64,000 nt of DNA from an uncultured Pelagibacteraceae bacterium (GCA_902543295.1 CACBXW010000003.1:1-64000); one strand, 5' to 3'. Positions 17,385-26,725 are shown, numbered from the stretch's first letter. The notes: generated by a model not told the origin, from the sequence alone. Numbers and translations are program-made.

Positions 17385-17928
17385 TTAATTTGTGTTTATT
17401 AATCAACCCAACTTGTGATGCTGTAAAGATGAATGTAATTGGTAGCATTCCCCAAACTTTAAAGTTAACCCAAAATTCTTCTGTTTGAGTTCTCCAAACA
17501 ATTTCATTTAATATAGCTAAAAAAATAAAAAAATAAGTCCATCTGTTATTCAAAATTTTCCAACCTTCATCAGACATTGGCAGTGTTTTTCCAAGTATTA
17601 ATTTTAAAACTGGTTCATTGGTGAAGTATTTTCCAAAGAATAATGCTAAGGCAAATAAAATATTTATAATAGTGGGTTTCATATAAATAAAAATTGGATT
17701 ATCAAAATAAATTGTTAAACCTCCGAATAGAGTAATTAAAATCCCTCCTAACAAAGGAACCATCGGAACTTTTTTTTCCAGTATCCAAACCAAGAGAACA
17801 GAAATTATTGTTGCGACAATTAGAGGTGGTATTGCAACTTTTAAATTTTTATCACTGTTATAATAAAAGAAGAAAAAAATAGCTAATGGCCCAACGTCTG
17901 TAATGAATTTTAGAAGTGATTTATTCAC
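17377..17928 (-). CDS. yciB: Inner membrane septation protein A (YciB/IspZ)
   Basis: A 183-residue membrane protein with about five helices. It starts LLKFITDVGPLAIFFFFYY and contains KPTIINILFALALFFGK and a WTYFFIFLAILNEIVWR helix, all typical of the YciB family. The 'N..W....dF' segment (VNFKVWGMLPITFIF) is also typical. YciB is linked to envelope integrity and septation. The downstream DUF2794 gene overlaps it. It is divergent from hspQ with 78 bases between. Confidence 0.93.
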   Translation of the reverse strand: MNKSLLKFITDVGPLAIFFFFYYNSDKNLKVAIPPLIVATIISVLLVWILEKKVPMVPLLGGILITLFGGLTIYFDNPIFIYMKPTIINILFALALFFGKYFTNEPVLKLILGKTLPMSDEGWKILNNRWTYFFIFLAILNEIVWRTQTEEFWVNFKVWGMLPITFIFTASQVGLINKHKLNE

Positions 17929-18006
17929 TGCTACATATTAACAGATTAATAAAACATTTATATTTTTTTTATTGATTTTTTTCATCAAATATCCATATTT
18001 AATATC

Positions 18007-18327
18007 GTGAGTACTCAAAAAGCTAAATTTTCAATTGGAGACGTTGTAAAACATAGACACTTCGATTTTAGAGGTGTGATTTACGATGTTGACTTTGAAT
18101 TTAATAACTCAGAGGAGTGGTATCAATCGATTCCAAAAAACGTGAGACCTAGAAAGGATCAGCCATTTTATCATTTACTAGCAGAGAATGACGAAATTAC
18201 TTACGAGGCTTATGTGTCTGAGCAAAATCTATTATTTGATGACTCTGAAGAGCCTATAAAACACCCTCTAATTAATGAAATTTTTTCAGGTAAGCGTGGA
18301 TCAAGCTACTTCAAGCCTTCAAATTAA
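18007..18327 (+). CDS. hspQ: Heat shock protein HspQ
   Basis: A 106-residue cytoplasmic protein beginning with a GTG codon. FSIGDVVKHRHFDFRGVIYDVD and KDQPFYHLL followed by a YVSEQNLL segment are the family hallmarks. In E. coli HspQ enhances Lon-dependent proteolysis and is heat induced. No heat-shock promoter could be recognised in the 78-base gap upstream, which is simply AT-rich. It stands apart from the ccm operon downstream, separated by 167 bases that contain a long hairpin. Confidence 0.93.
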   Translation: MSTQKAKFSIGDVVKHRHFDFRGVIYDVDFEFNNSEEWYQSIPKNVRPRKDQPFYHLLAENDEITYEAYVSEQNLLFDDSEEPIKHPLINEIFSGKRGSSYFKPSN

Positions 18328-18397
18328 CTAATAGCCAATATTTAAACACAATTGTCCCAAATCTCTGTCATATCTGTTTGTTATAAAATATTTAATT

Positions 18398-18447
18398 CTG
18401 ATCAAGAGTACTGTTTTTCCTCTATCTCCCTCTGTATTCTTGGTCAG
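18398..18447 (+). promoter_or_regulatory. Strand-specific 14-bp hairpin in the hspQ-ccmC gap
   Basis: Left arm 18398-18411 and right arm 18434-18447 pair over all 14 positions when transcribed rightward, with two G-U wobbles (18402/18443 and 18408/18437). On the opposite strand those pairs would be A-C mismatches, so the element looks like an RNA made from the plus strand. The 22-nt loop is almost all pyrimidine. No U-run follows, so it is a poor intrinsic terminator. It lies 47 bases before ccmC and may be a leader structure or a small RNA. Confidence 0.5.
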
Positions 18448-18494
18448 AAAATTTTGAACAATTTTAATCTAAAATTTATGTGTTATAAAAAATT

Positions 18495-19202
18495 ATGATT
18501 AATTATTTCAATCCAAATAATACTTTAAAGATAATTAATAAAATACAAAAGTTTGTATTTGCGCTATTTATAATTGTATTGTTACTTGGATTAGTTGAAG
18601 CTTTAGTTCTTTCTCCCGAGGATTATAAGCAGAGTGACTCAGTTAGGATCATGTATGTCCATGTTCCATCAGCTTGGATATCACTTGGAATATTTTCACT
18701 TATTTCCATTCTTTCTTTTGGAGTTTTTGTTTTTAAAAATAAAAATTTCTCTTTAATAACAAAAAGTTTAGCACCTTCTGGTTTTGTTTTTAGCATAATA
18801 GCTTTAGTTACAGGATCAATTTGGGGAAAACCAACCTGGGGAACTTGGTGGGCTTGGGATGCAAGAATAACTTCAATGCTCTTACTTTCAATTTTCTATT
18901 TATTGTTCATTACTTCTTGGAAGATTACGACAGATACTAGTAAAGCAGAAAAAATTAGCTCAATAATAGCAATTATTGGTCTTATAAATATTCCAGTTAT
19001 AAAATTTTCAGTAGAATGGTGGAATACTTTACACCAACCTGCGTCAGTAAAAATTTTGGAAGAAACAACAATTCATTCTTCAATGTTGACACCATTAGCT
19101 ATAATGACTGCGGCATTTGCTCTATTTTCACTTTTGATATTTTTAATGAAATATAATACAGAACTGTTAAAGATTAAAAATAAAGGTCTTAATAGATTAT
19201 GA
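18495..19202 (+). CDS. ccmC: Haem export / handling protein CcmC
   Basis: Inner-membrane protein of cytochrome c maturation system I that loads haem onto CcmE. The 235 residues have six hydrophobic helices and the WWD motif WGTWWAWDAR (115-124). The flanking haem-ligand histidines are His56 (YVHVPSAW) and His180 (TLHQP). It is the first gene of a run ccmC-D-E-F-G-H; ccmA and ccmB are not here. No Shine-Dalgarno is obvious before the ATG. A structured leader lies just upstream. Confidence 0.96.
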   Translation: MINYFNPNNTLKIINKIQKFVFALFIIVLLLGLVEALVLSPEDYKQSDSVRIMYVHVPSAWISLGIFSLISILSFGVFVFKNKNFSLITKSLAPSGFVFSIIALVTGSIWGKPTWGTWWAWDARITSMLLLSIFYLLFITSWKITTDTSKAEKISSIIAIIGLINIPVIKFSVEWWNTLHQPASVKILEETTIHSSMLTPLAIMTAAFALFSLLIFLMKYNTELLKIKNKGLNRL

Positions 19203-19432
19203 TTAGTGAACTACTAAATATGAATGGATACGGTGTATACGTTTGGTCATCATTTATATTTACTCTATTTTCTTTTAGCTTCTTGTTCGTGGTAGTAAAA
19301 TTAAATTTAATTAAAGAGAAAAAGAAATTTGAGGAAAATTATAAATCACTAGATGAAAAGAAACTTGCATCAGTAGCTAAGCAAAAAACGTACAGAGAGA
19401 TATTAGCAAACACTTCCACATCTAAAGTTTAA
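19199..19432 (+). CDS. ccmD: Haem exporter accessory protein CcmD
   Basis: A 77-residue protein with one N-terminal helix ([21 protein letters not shown]) preceded by MNGYG, the usual CcmD pattern, and a charged cytoplasmic tail. CcmD stabilises the CcmC-CcmE complex and helps release holo-CcmE. The assignment depends on position as much as on sequence because the family is poorly conserved. It overlaps ccmC by 4 bases (ATGA). The tail (RE..ILA) is somewhat longer than usual. Confidence 0.88.
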   Translation: MISELLNMNGYGVYVWSSFIFTLFSFSFLFVVVKLNLIKEKKKFEENYKSLDEKKLASVAKQKTYREILANTSTSKV

Positions 19433-19443
19433 CTAAAATTCAC

Positions 19444-19866
19444 ATGTACGGAAAAAAAGTTAAATTTAGAGCCCTTTTTATTTTTTTAATTTTAATTTCA
19501 TTAGTTCTTACAATTTTTTTGGCGGTTAAATCTCTTGAGGAAAACGTAGTATATTTTAAGTCTCCAACAGACATTAAAAATCTTAATGAAATCAAAAATG
19601 TTCAAAAAATTAGAGTTGGTGGAATGGTGAAAAAAAATTCTATTAAAATAAATGATAAAGAAATTTTTTTCGTAATTACGGATTTCAAAAATGAATTATT
19701 AGTCAACTTTAATGGATCTGTACCTAATTTGTTTGAAGAAGGTAAGGGTGTAGTTGCTGAAGGTTTCTTAAAGGATAAAAGTTTTCTAAATGCTGACAAG
19801 ATTTTAGCAAAACATGATGAAAATTATATGCCTCCTGAAGTCAGCGAAGCTATGAAAAATAATTAA
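19444..19866 (+). CDS. ccmE: Cytochrome c-type biogenesis haem chaperone CcmE
   Basis: Periplasmic, membrane-anchored haem chaperone. The 140 residues have a single N-terminal anchor (about 10-27), the RVGGMV opening of the beta barrel, and the covalent haem site [10 protein letters not shown] with His124 and Tyr128. Its length fits the family. It lies 11 bases after ccmD. It receives haem from CcmC (first gene of the run) and passes it to CcmF/H. Confidence 0.96.
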   Translation: MYGKKVKFRALFIFLILISLVLTIFLAVKSLEENVVYFKSPTDIKNLNEIKNVQKIRVGGMVKKNSIKINDKEIFFVITDFKNELLVNFNGSVPNLFEEGKGVVAEGFLKDKSFLNADKILAKHDENYMPPEVSEAMKNN

Positions 19867-19871
19867 TTTGT

Positions 19872-21752
19872 ATGTCTAATTATTTAGGAAATTATTCTTT
19901 ATATATTGCTTTAATTGCATCTGTTTATTTAATTTTTAAGTCATACTTGGATGCAAATTCAGATAATAAATATTTAGATAAAAACTTTATTTTAATTACT
20001 TCAATACAAACTATAATGATTATGGTAAGTTTTTTTAGTCTAGTTGCAGCTTTTGTAATTTCAGATTTTAGTAATGAAACTGTTTTCAACAATTCTCATA
20101 CTTTAAAACCTTTATTTTATAAAGTTTCAGGAACATGGGGAAATCACGAGGGAAGTTTATTATTGTGGTTATTAGTTCTTTCAATTTTTCTATTTATTTT
20201 TTTATTAAATTCAAGATCACAAGATACTAAATACAAACTTTTAACGATACTATTTCAACAAATTATTATTACAGGTTTTCTAGTTTTTATTTTATTAACT
20301 TCCAACCCATTCAAAATGCTATATCCAATTCCTAGCGAGGGATTAGGTTTGAACCCTATTTTACAAGACCCTGCTTTAGCTATTCATCCTCCAATTTTAT
20401 ATTTAGGTTATGTTGGAACATCTATTATCTTTTCAGCTTCACTTGCCTCAATGATTAGCGGAAATATTGGAGATAAGTGGGCAAGGCATATTAAAAATTG
20501 GGTTTTGGTATCTTGGGTATTTTTAACAATTGGTATTTTGCTTGGATCTATATGGGCATATTATGAGCTGGGCTGGGGAGGTTTTTGGTTTTGGGATCCC
20601 GTAGAAAATGTTTCATTAATGCCATGGTTTTGCTTAACAGCACTCCTGCATACGGTAATTGTATTACAGAAAAGAAATTCGTTTAAAGAGTGGACTATTA
20701 TTTTGTCAATTACAACTTTCTCACTGAGTATGAGCGGCACTTTTCTTGTTAGGTCTGGAATTTTAAATTCAATTCACACTTTTGCAAACGATCCATCAAG
20801 AGGGCTATATATATTAAGTTTTCTCTTTATCCTAATATTGATGTCTATATTAATTTTCTTTTTTAATCAGAATAAAATATCAAATACAGCCAAAGAGAAT
20901 TTTATTTTAAGTAAAGAGACTGCAATATTAGTGAATAACTGGTTTATGATGTTTTTTTTATCTGTTGTTCTTGTTGGTACAATTTATCCAATTTTTCTTG
21001 AAGTTTTAAATGGTTCAAAAATTTCTGTAGGTCCGCCTTTTTATCATAATCTTTTAATACCCTTCTTAATTCCTTTTTTAATATTCATGAGCTTTGGCCC
21101 AAGTTTGAAATGGATTAAAGATAAATTAAAAAAGTTTAACTATAATATTTTAATTATATTTTTAGTTTCACTACTTATTTCATATGTCATTTTAACAAAA
21201 ACCGAAAATTCATTTCTGTTGTCTATTCCTTTGATAGTTTTGAGCATCTATCTTTTATTAGTAACAATTAAGGATTTTTTTGTTAGTAAATCCTCGATTA
21301 GCCAAAAAATTTCACATTTTGGTTTTAGTTTATTAATTACCAGTATCTTATTGAATGGCCTTTTTTCTAATGAATTCAATTCAAATATGAAAGTAGGAGA
21401 TGAAAGAATATTCAATGAAAAAGTTGTAAAATTAAAAGAAGTTAGTGTTACAGATGTGGACAACTATAAATCTCTTAAAGCTAGTTTTGAAGTTACAAAT
21501 AAAAATTCCTCTTTTGCTTTATACCCAGAAGTTAGGATTTACCAACAGCCTTTAACTATTACGAGTGAAGCGGATATTAAGACAACATTATTTTCAGATA
21601 ATTTTTTAGTATTTAATATTCTAAAAGACGATGGTTATTATAATGTAAGATATCAATATAAACCCTTAATGATTTGGATATGGATCTCAACTATATTTAT
21701 TGGTTTTGGTGGTTTATTAAGTGTTATTAGAAAAAATGAGCAAAAATATTAA
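19872..21752 (+). CDS. ccmF: Haem lyase subunit CcmF
   Basis: Large inner-membrane haem lyase subunit, 626 residues with many helices. The WWD domain reads WGGFWFWDPVEN (235-246), preceded by the periplasmic HPPILYLGYVG segment (172-182). SGTFLVRSGIL, which lies in the catalytic core, and VSWVFLTIGILLGSIWAY are also typical. It joins haem from CcmE to apocytochrome c together with CcmH. It follows ccmE with a 5-base gap and overlaps ccmG by 17 bases. Confidence 0.96.
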   Translation: MSNYLGNYSLYIALIASVYLIFKSYLDANSDNKYLDKNFILITSIQTIMIMVSFFSLVAAFVISDFSNETVFNNSHTLKPLFYKVSGTWGNHEGSLLLWLLVLSIFLFIFLLNSRSQDTKYKLLTILFQQIIITGFLVFILLTSNPFKMLYPIPSEGLGLNPILQDPALAIHPPILYLGYVGTSIIFSASLASMISGNIGDKWARHIKNWVLVSWVFLTIGILLGSIWAYYELGWGGFWFWDPVENVSLMPWFCLTALLHTVIVLQKRNSFKEWTIILSITTFSLSMSGTFLVRSGILNSIHTFANDPSRGLYILSFLFILILMSILIFFFNQNKISNTAKENFILSKETAILVNNWFMMFFLSVVLVGTIYPIFLEVLNGSKISVGPPFYHNLLIPFLIPFLIFMSFGPSLKWIKDKLKKFNYNILIIFLVSLLISYVILTKTENSFLLSIPLIVLSIYLLLVTIKDFFVSKSSISQKISHFGFSLLITSILLNGLFSNEFNSNMKVGDERIFNEKVVKLKEVSVTDVDNYKSLKASFEVTNKNSSFALYPEVRIYQQPLTITSEADIKTTLFSDNFLVFNILKDDGYYNVRYQYKPLMIWIWISTIFIGFGGLLSVIRKNEQKY

Positions 21753-22266
21753 ATTTTTAGGATTACTACTAACATTAATAATATTTTTTATAATCTTGCT
21801 CAAGGGATTGAACATATCGAAAGATTACTCTAACGAGAAATTAAAAAGTAAAATAGATTTTTCACTTAATGCAAAAAAACTGTTTTCTGATGAAATAATT
21901 AATATTTCAGACTTATTTGATAAAAATAGTCCTTCAGTAGTAAATATTTGGGCATCTTGGTGTGCACCATGTAGAGAAGAGCATCAGTTTTTAATGAAAT
22001 TAAAAGATATGAACATAAATATAATTGGAATTAATTATAAAGACAGTCCAAAAAATGCGAAAAATTTTTTAAGCTCACTTGGAAATCCTTATTCAGAAGT
22101 TATTACCGATAATGATGGAACAAAATCAATAGAATTTGGAGCTATTGGTGTTCCTGAAACTTTTATTATAAGCGGTAAAACAAATGAGATTATAAAAAAG
22201 TATATTGGTCCATTGACGAGCGACAATTTAATAGAAATAAAAAATTTATTAAAAAAAAATGCTTAA
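21736..22266 (+). CDS. ccmG: Thiol:disulfide interchange protein CcmG/DsbE
   Basis: Membrane-anchored periplasmic thioredoxin that reduces apocytochrome cysteines before haem attachment. From ATG 21736 it is 176 residues with one anchor helix (about 6-24), then WASWCAPC with Cys76 and Cys79 and a cis-proline region AIGVPETF. A GTG at 21721 would add five residues; the ATG starts directly at the anchor and is preferred. It overlaps ccmF and ccmH by 17 and 8 bases. Confidence 0.94.
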   Translation: MSKNIKFLGLLLTLIIFFIILLKGLNISKDYSNEKLKSKIDFSLNAKKLFSDEIINISDLFDKNSPSVVNIWASWCAPCREEHQFLMKLKDMNINIIGINYKDSPKNAKNFLSSLGNPYSEVITDNDGTKSIEFGAIGVPETFIISGKTNEIIKKYIGPLTSDNLIEIKNLLKKNA

Positions 22267-22618
22267 AATTTTAAAATTAATATTGCTGCTATATTTTAGT
22301 TTCAATTTTTCCTATGCTAATGAAATAAATACCAAAGTAGATCAAATAACAAAAAACTTAAGGTGTTTGATATGTCAAGGTCAATCAGTTTACGACTCTC
22401 AGTCCGATTTTGCTATTAGTATGAAGCTTGTTGTAAAAAATAAGATTGATGAAGGTAAAGAAGAAGAAGAAATATATGATTATTTAAAAAATAAATATGG
22501 AGAATGGATTGTATATGAACCAGAATTAAACCAAAATACATTTTTACTTTGGTCAATACCTTTGATTTTGTTCGCTTTTGGCGGCCTTTTAATTATTAGA
22601 AAAGTATCTATAAAGTAG
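22259..22618 (+). CDS. ccmH: Cytochrome c-type biogenesis protein CcmH (CycL)
   Basis: A 119-residue exported protein: signal peptide (MLKILKLILLLYFSFNFSYA), the redox motif LRCLICQGQS (Cys36, Cys39), a YLKNKYGEWIVYEP segment, and one C-terminal membrane helix. This is the short CcmH form without the TPR (CcmI) part. It holds apocytochrome thiols and works with CcmG and CcmF. It ends the ccm run. No terminator is visible; the next gene starts 14 bases later. Confidence 0.95.
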   Translation: MLKILKLILLLYFSFNFSYANEINTKVDQITKNLRCLICQGQSVYDSQSDFAISMKLVVKNKIDEGKEEEEIYDYLKNKYGEWIVYEPELNQNTFLLWSIPLILFAFGGLLIIRKVSIK

Positions 22619-22632
22619 CAGGGATTTTTAAT

Positions 22633-23118
22633 ATGAAGATTTTAATTAAAACTTTAATAATTTCATTTCTTAGTGTCTCATTTTCTAACGCAGAAAATAA
22701 ATGGAGTTTTTACACTGGCATGTTCGATTTCAGCGATGATGGTAAGAGAGCAAATCTTTTCGGTGCTGAATATATAAACTTTAATGCTAGCAAAGATATT
22801 TTCTTAGGAAATATTCAACCTGTAACAGGTGCAATGATAACCGCTGATGATGCAATATATATTTATACAGGTTATCAATTAAATCAAAAATCTAATTCAA
22901 CTACTTTCTCTCCTAGTTTTGCAATAGGATATTACGACGAAGGAGATGGCAAGGACTTAGGTCACGAAATTGAATTTAAGACACAAATACAGATATTATT
23001 TGATATTTTATCCAATTCTGAATTAGGTATTTCTTATAATCATATTTCTAATGCTAGTCTTGGAGAAAAAAATCCTGGGGCAAATAGCTATATGTTTAAT
23101 TTTACAAAAAAATTTTAA
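22633..23118 (+). CDS. Acyloxyacyl hydrolase / PagL-like lipid A 3-O-deacylase
   Basis: A 161-residue protein with a signal peptide (to about SNA20) and a beta-barrel-like pattern ending in a C-terminal phenylalanine (FTKKF), typical of small outer-membrane barrels. ISYNHISNASLG followed by NPG matches the PagL active-site region with its His-x-Ser pair. PagL removes an ester-linked acyl chain from lipid A. The catalytic glutamate cannot be placed with confidence. It lies close behind ccmH and just before lldD, so operon membership is unclear. Confidence 0.75.
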   Translation: MKILIKTLIISFLSVSFSNAENKWSFYTGMFDFSDDGKRANLFGAEYINFNASKDIFLGNIQPVTGAMITADDAIYIYTGYQLNQKSNSTTFSPSFAIGYYDEGDGKDLGHEIEFKTQIQILFDILSNSELGISYNHISNASLGEKNPGANSYMFNFTKKF

Positions 23119-23126
23119 CTTAAGAT

Positions 23127-24281
23127 ATGAGATTAAAAGATTGTCATAACTTTTATGACTTTAGAAAACTGGCAAAACAAAAGCTTCCATCTCCAATATT
23201 TCATTATATTGATGGGGCTGCAGATGATGAAATAACTTATGCAAGAAATAGTACTGCATTTAATGATGTTGACTTAGTTCCAAATGTCTTAAGAGGTGTT
23301 GAAAATGTAGATTTGTCGACAACTATTTTTGGAAAAAAACTAGATTTACCATTTTATTGTTCTCCAACAGCTCTGCAAAGGCTATTCCACTACGAAGGAG
23401 AAAGAGCAGTTGGAAAAGCTGCAAAGAAGTTTAACACGATGTTTGGTGTTTCGGCATTGGCTACAGTTAGTGTTGAGGAAATTTCATCTTTAATAGACAC
23501 TCCAAAAATGTTTCAATTTTATTTTCATAAAGACAGAGGATTAAATGACTCTTGTTTAGAACGAGCAAAAGCAGCAAAATTTGATGTGATGGCTTTAACT
23601 GTTGATACGATAACAGGAGGAAATCGTGAAAGAGATTTAAGAACTGGATTTACATCACCTCCAAAATTAACACTTTCGAGTTTGTTTAGTTTTGCCACAA
23701 AACCAATGTGGGGAATAAATTATTTAACCAAAGGAAAATTTGAACTACCACATCTTCAAGATTTCGTTAAAGAAGGAACTGACACAAATACTTCAATTGG
23801 TAATTATTTTTCTACTATGTTGGATCAATCTATGAACTGGGACGACGCTGAAAAATTGTGCTCTCAGTGGGGTGGCCATTTTGCGCTTAAGGGAGTTATG
23901 AGTGTTGAAGATGCTAAAAGAGCAGTTGATATCGGGTGCACTGGCATAATGGTATCAAATCATGGAGGAAGACAACTTGATGGATCTAGATCACCTTTCG
24001 ATCAATTAGCTGAAATTGTTGATGCAGTTGGTGATAAGTTAGATGTTATTTGTGAAGGTGGATTTCAAAGAGGAACTCATATGTTAAAAGCTTTATCTAT
24101 GGGTGCAAAAGCTTGTGCTGGTGGAAGATTATATCTTTATGCTTTAGCTGCAGCAGGTCAAGAAGGCGTTGAGAGAGCACTTAACTTATATAAAACTGAA
24201 TTAGTAAGAGACATGAAATTAATGGGCTGCACAAAGATCAGTGATCTTAATCGAAATAATTTAAGATTCCGAAATGCATGA
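23127..24281 (+). CDS. FMN-dependent alpha-hydroxy-acid dehydrogenase (LldD-like), copy 1
   Basis: Oxidises an L-2-hydroxy acid such as lactate or glycolate to the 2-oxo acid. The 384 residues carry the family active site: Tyr27 (FHYIDG), Tyr132 (FQFYFH), Asp160 (LTVDT), Lys255 (FALKGV), and His279/Arg282 in SNHGGRQ. The FMN phosphate motif, normally DGGxRRG, reads EGGFQRGTH here, a double change relative to copy 2. The second copy overlaps it by 4 bases (ATGA). The electron acceptor and exact substrate are not evident; the C-terminus lacks a membrane anchor. Confidence 0.88.
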   Translation: MRLKDCHNFYDFRKLAKQKLPSPIFHYIDGAADDEITYARNSTAFNDVDLVPNVLRGVENVDLSTTIFGKKLDLPFYCSPTALQRLFHYEGERAVGKAAKKFNTMFGVSALATVSVEEISSLIDTPKMFQFYFHKDRGLNDSCLERAKAAKFDVMALTVDTITGGNRERDLRTGFTSPPKLTLSSLFSFATKPMWGINYLTKGKFELPHLQDFVKEGTDTNTSIGNYFSTMLDQSMNWDDAEKLCSQWGGHFALKGVMSVEDAKRAVDIGCTGIMVSNHGGRQLDGSRSPFDQLAEIVDAVGDKLDVICEGGFQRGTHMLKALSMGAKACAGGRLYLYALAAAGQEGVERALNLYKTELVRDMKLMGCTKISDLNRNNLRFRNA

Positions 24282-25429
24282 GCTTAAAGAATTGTTATAA
24301 TTTTGAAGATTTTAGAAAGCTAGCCAAAAAAAAACTTCCAGCTCCAATTTTTCATTACATTGATGGTGGTGCAGATGATGAAACAACTTTAAAAAGAAAT
24401 ACAAACTCATTTGATGATTGTGACTTAATCCCTAATATTCTTAGAAGCGTAGGAGAGCCAGATTTATCAACCACAGTTTTTGGTAGAAAAATAGATATGC
24501 CAATTTTTTTATCACCTACTGCTATGCAAAGTTTATATCATCCTGATGGAGATAAAGCTTCAGCTAGAGCTGCAGAAAAATTTGGTACCATGTATAGCAT
24601 GTCGACAATGGCTTCATTTTCGATTGAAGAAATTGCTAACATATCAAGTGGACCAAAATTATTTCAACTTTATATCCATAAAGATAAATCATTTACTGAT
24701 GATTTGATTGATAGGTGCAAAAGAGCAAACTTTGACGGTTTATGCTTAACTGTTGATACTTTGGTTGCGGGAAATAGAGAAAGAGATCACAGAACTGGTT
24801 TTACAACTCCTCCTAAATTCACATTAGAAAGTATAATGAATTTCGCGATGAGACCTGGATGGTTATTTAGATATTTTACAAACAAAAAGTTTGAACTAGC
24901 TAATATTAAACACAAAACTGATAAAGGAACTAGTATAACTAAATCAGTTATAGATTATGTTAATGAACAGTACGATCCTAATATGAATTGGGATGATGCA
25001 GAATATTGTATAAAAAAATGGGATGGACCTTTTGCGCTAAAGGGTGTGATGTCTGTAGAGGATGCAAAGAGAGCAGTTGATATTGGTTGTACAGCAATAA
25101 TAATATCAAATCATGGAGGAAGACAGCTTGACGGATCTAGAACTCCATTTGATCAATTAAAGGCTATTTCAGATGCTGTGGGTGACAAGGTTGAGATAAT
25201 TTTAGATGGAGGTGTTAGACGAGGAACTCATGTTCTCAAGGCTCTAGCAGCAGGTGCTACTGCTTGTAGTTTCGGTAAAGCTTTTTTGTTCAGTTTAGGA
25301 GCGGGTGGGCAGCGAGGAGTAGAGAGGCTGCTTCAAAATATGCACGATGAAATTAGACGAAATATGATCCTTATGGGCTGCAAAAGTGTAAAAGAGTTAG
25401 ATAGATCAAAGATAATTTACCGTAATTAA
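24278..25429 (+). CDS. FMN-dependent alpha-hydroxy-acid dehydrogenase (LldD-like), copy 2
   Basis: A 383-residue paralog of the preceding protein; by eye more than half of the residues agree across the whole length. The catalytic contexts HYIDGG, FQLYIHK, LTVDT, FALKGV and SNHGGRQLDGSR are all kept, and the FMN phosphate motif is canonical (LDGGVRRG). Its active-site-flanking loop and the region after residue 190 differ from copy 1, which suggests a different substrate or chain length. The ATG overlaps the first copy's stop codon. The 89-base gap after it is AT-rich with no clear terminator. Confidence 0.88.
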   Translation: MSLKNCYNFEDFRKLAKKKLPAPIFHYIDGGADDETTLKRNTNSFDDCDLIPNILRSVGEPDLSTTVFGRKIDMPIFLSPTAMQSLYHPDGDKASARAAEKFGTMYSMSTMASFSIEEIANISSGPKLFQLYIHKDKSFTDDLIDRCKRANFDGLCLTVDTLVAGNRERDHRTGFTTPPKFTLESIMNFAMRPGWLFRYFTNKKFELANIKHKTDKGTSITKSVIDYVNEQYDPNMNWDDAEYCIKKWDGPFALKGVMSVEDAKRAVDIGCTAIIISNHGGRQLDGSRTPFDQLKAISDAVGDKVEIILDGGVRRGTHVLKALAAGATACSFGKAFLFSLGAGGQRGVERLLQNMHDEIRRNMILMGCKSVKELDRSKIIYRN

Positions 25430-25518
25430 ATATTTTTTATAAATAATTTTTATTATTATTTTTACTTTAAATAAATAGACATGAAGTTGCTTTTCAGTTA
25501 GTTTGTCGACGAAAAATT

Positions 25519-26688
25519 ATGATTGAATTAGCAAAAGCATTAGATCGTTTAGGAACTGAAAGTGCATTTTCTGTTTTAGCAGAAGCAAAAAAATTAGAAG
25601 CACAAGGTAAACCTATGATCCATTTAGGACTAGGACAACCTGACTTTAAAACTCCAAAACATGTTGTGGAAGCTGCAAAAAAAGCTCTAGATGACGGTCA
25701 TCATGGTTATGTTTTATCAAATGGAATTCCAGAATGTCGAGAAGCTGTCGCAAGATGGGTCAAGAGACTTTACAATGCTGATATTGATCCAAATAGAGTT
25801 TTAATAATGCCAGGTGGTAAACCTACAATGTATTATGCAATTACTTGTTATGGTGAACCAGGTGTTGAAATAATTCATCCAACTCCAGCTTTTCCAATTT
25901 ATGAGTCAATGATTAATTATTCTGGAGCAAAAGCTGTTCCATATGATTTAACTGAGGATAAAGATTTAAAATTTGATCCAGACAAAATTCTGTCTTTAAT
26001 AACAGACAAAACTAGACTTTTAATTCTAATAAATCCAAACAACCCAACTGGAAGCTTTGTTGAAAAACCTGCAATTGACTACTTAGCTAAAGAATTAGAA
26101 AAACATCCGCAGGTCACAATTTTAAGTGATGAAATTTATAGTAGACAAATTTTTGATTATAAAGAAATGCCGACTTTCTTTAATTATCCTAACCTAAGAG
26201 ATAGATTAATTGTTCTTGAGGGTTGGAGTAAAGCATATTCTATGACTGGATGGAGACTTGGTTGGAGTTACTGGCCAGAGCATTTGGTTGAACATGTAAA
26301 CAAACTTTTGATTAATAGTGTATCATGTGTAAATGCAGCAGCCCAATATGCTGGTATAGCTGCATTAGATGGTCCAGAAGATTCTATTAAAGATATGTTA
26401 GACAAATTTACATTAAGAAGAAATTTAATTCATAAAGGATTAAATGATTTACCAGGAGTTGAGTGTAGTTTGCCGGGAGGAGCTTTCTATGCTTTTCCGA
26501 ATATAAAAGGGACTGGCATGAATGGATCTGAGTTTTGCAAAAAAGCTATGCATGAAGCAGGTGTTGCAATTGTTCCTGGCACTGCGTTTGGTAAAACCTG
26601 TAATGATTACGTTAGATTTAGTTTTGCCGCATCTAGAGATAATATTATGCAAGCCTTAGAAAATATAGGCAAGATGCTTTCTAAATAA
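25519..26688 (+). CDS. Class I/II pyridoxal-phosphate aminotransferase
   Basis: A 389-residue fold-type I aminotransferase. GLGQPDFKTP (36-46), INPNNPTG (171-178), LSDEIY (202-207) with the PLP-contacting Asp204, and Schiff-base Lys238 in EGWSKAYSMTGWRLGW are clear, as is a late VRFSFA. Substrates may be aspartate, alanine or other 2-oxo acids. It sits between hydroxy-acid dehydrogenases, which would supply its 2-oxo acid partner; that link is inference. Confidence 0.9.
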   Translation: MIELAKALDRLGTESAFSVLAEAKKLEAQGKPMIHLGLGQPDFKTPKHVVEAAKKALDDGHHGYVLSNGIPECREAVARWVKRLYNADIDPNRVLIMPGGKPTMYYAITCYGEPGVEIIHPTPAFPIYESMINYSGAKAVPYDLTEDKDLKFDPDKILSLITDKTRLLILINPNNPTGSFVEKPAIDYLAKELEKHPQVTILSDEIYSRQIFDYKEMPTFFNYPNLRDRLIVLEGWSKAYSMTGWRLGWSYWPEHLVEHVNKLLINSVSCVNAAAQYAGIAALDGPEDSIKDMLDKFTLRRNLIHKGLNDLPGVECSLPGGAFYAFPNIKGTGMNGSEFCKKAMHEAGVAIVPGTAFGKTCNDYVRFSFAASRDNIMQALENIGKMLSK

Positions 26689-26725
26689 ACTGTATTTTTA
26701 ATTAATATTTTTGTATTATTAAAGA

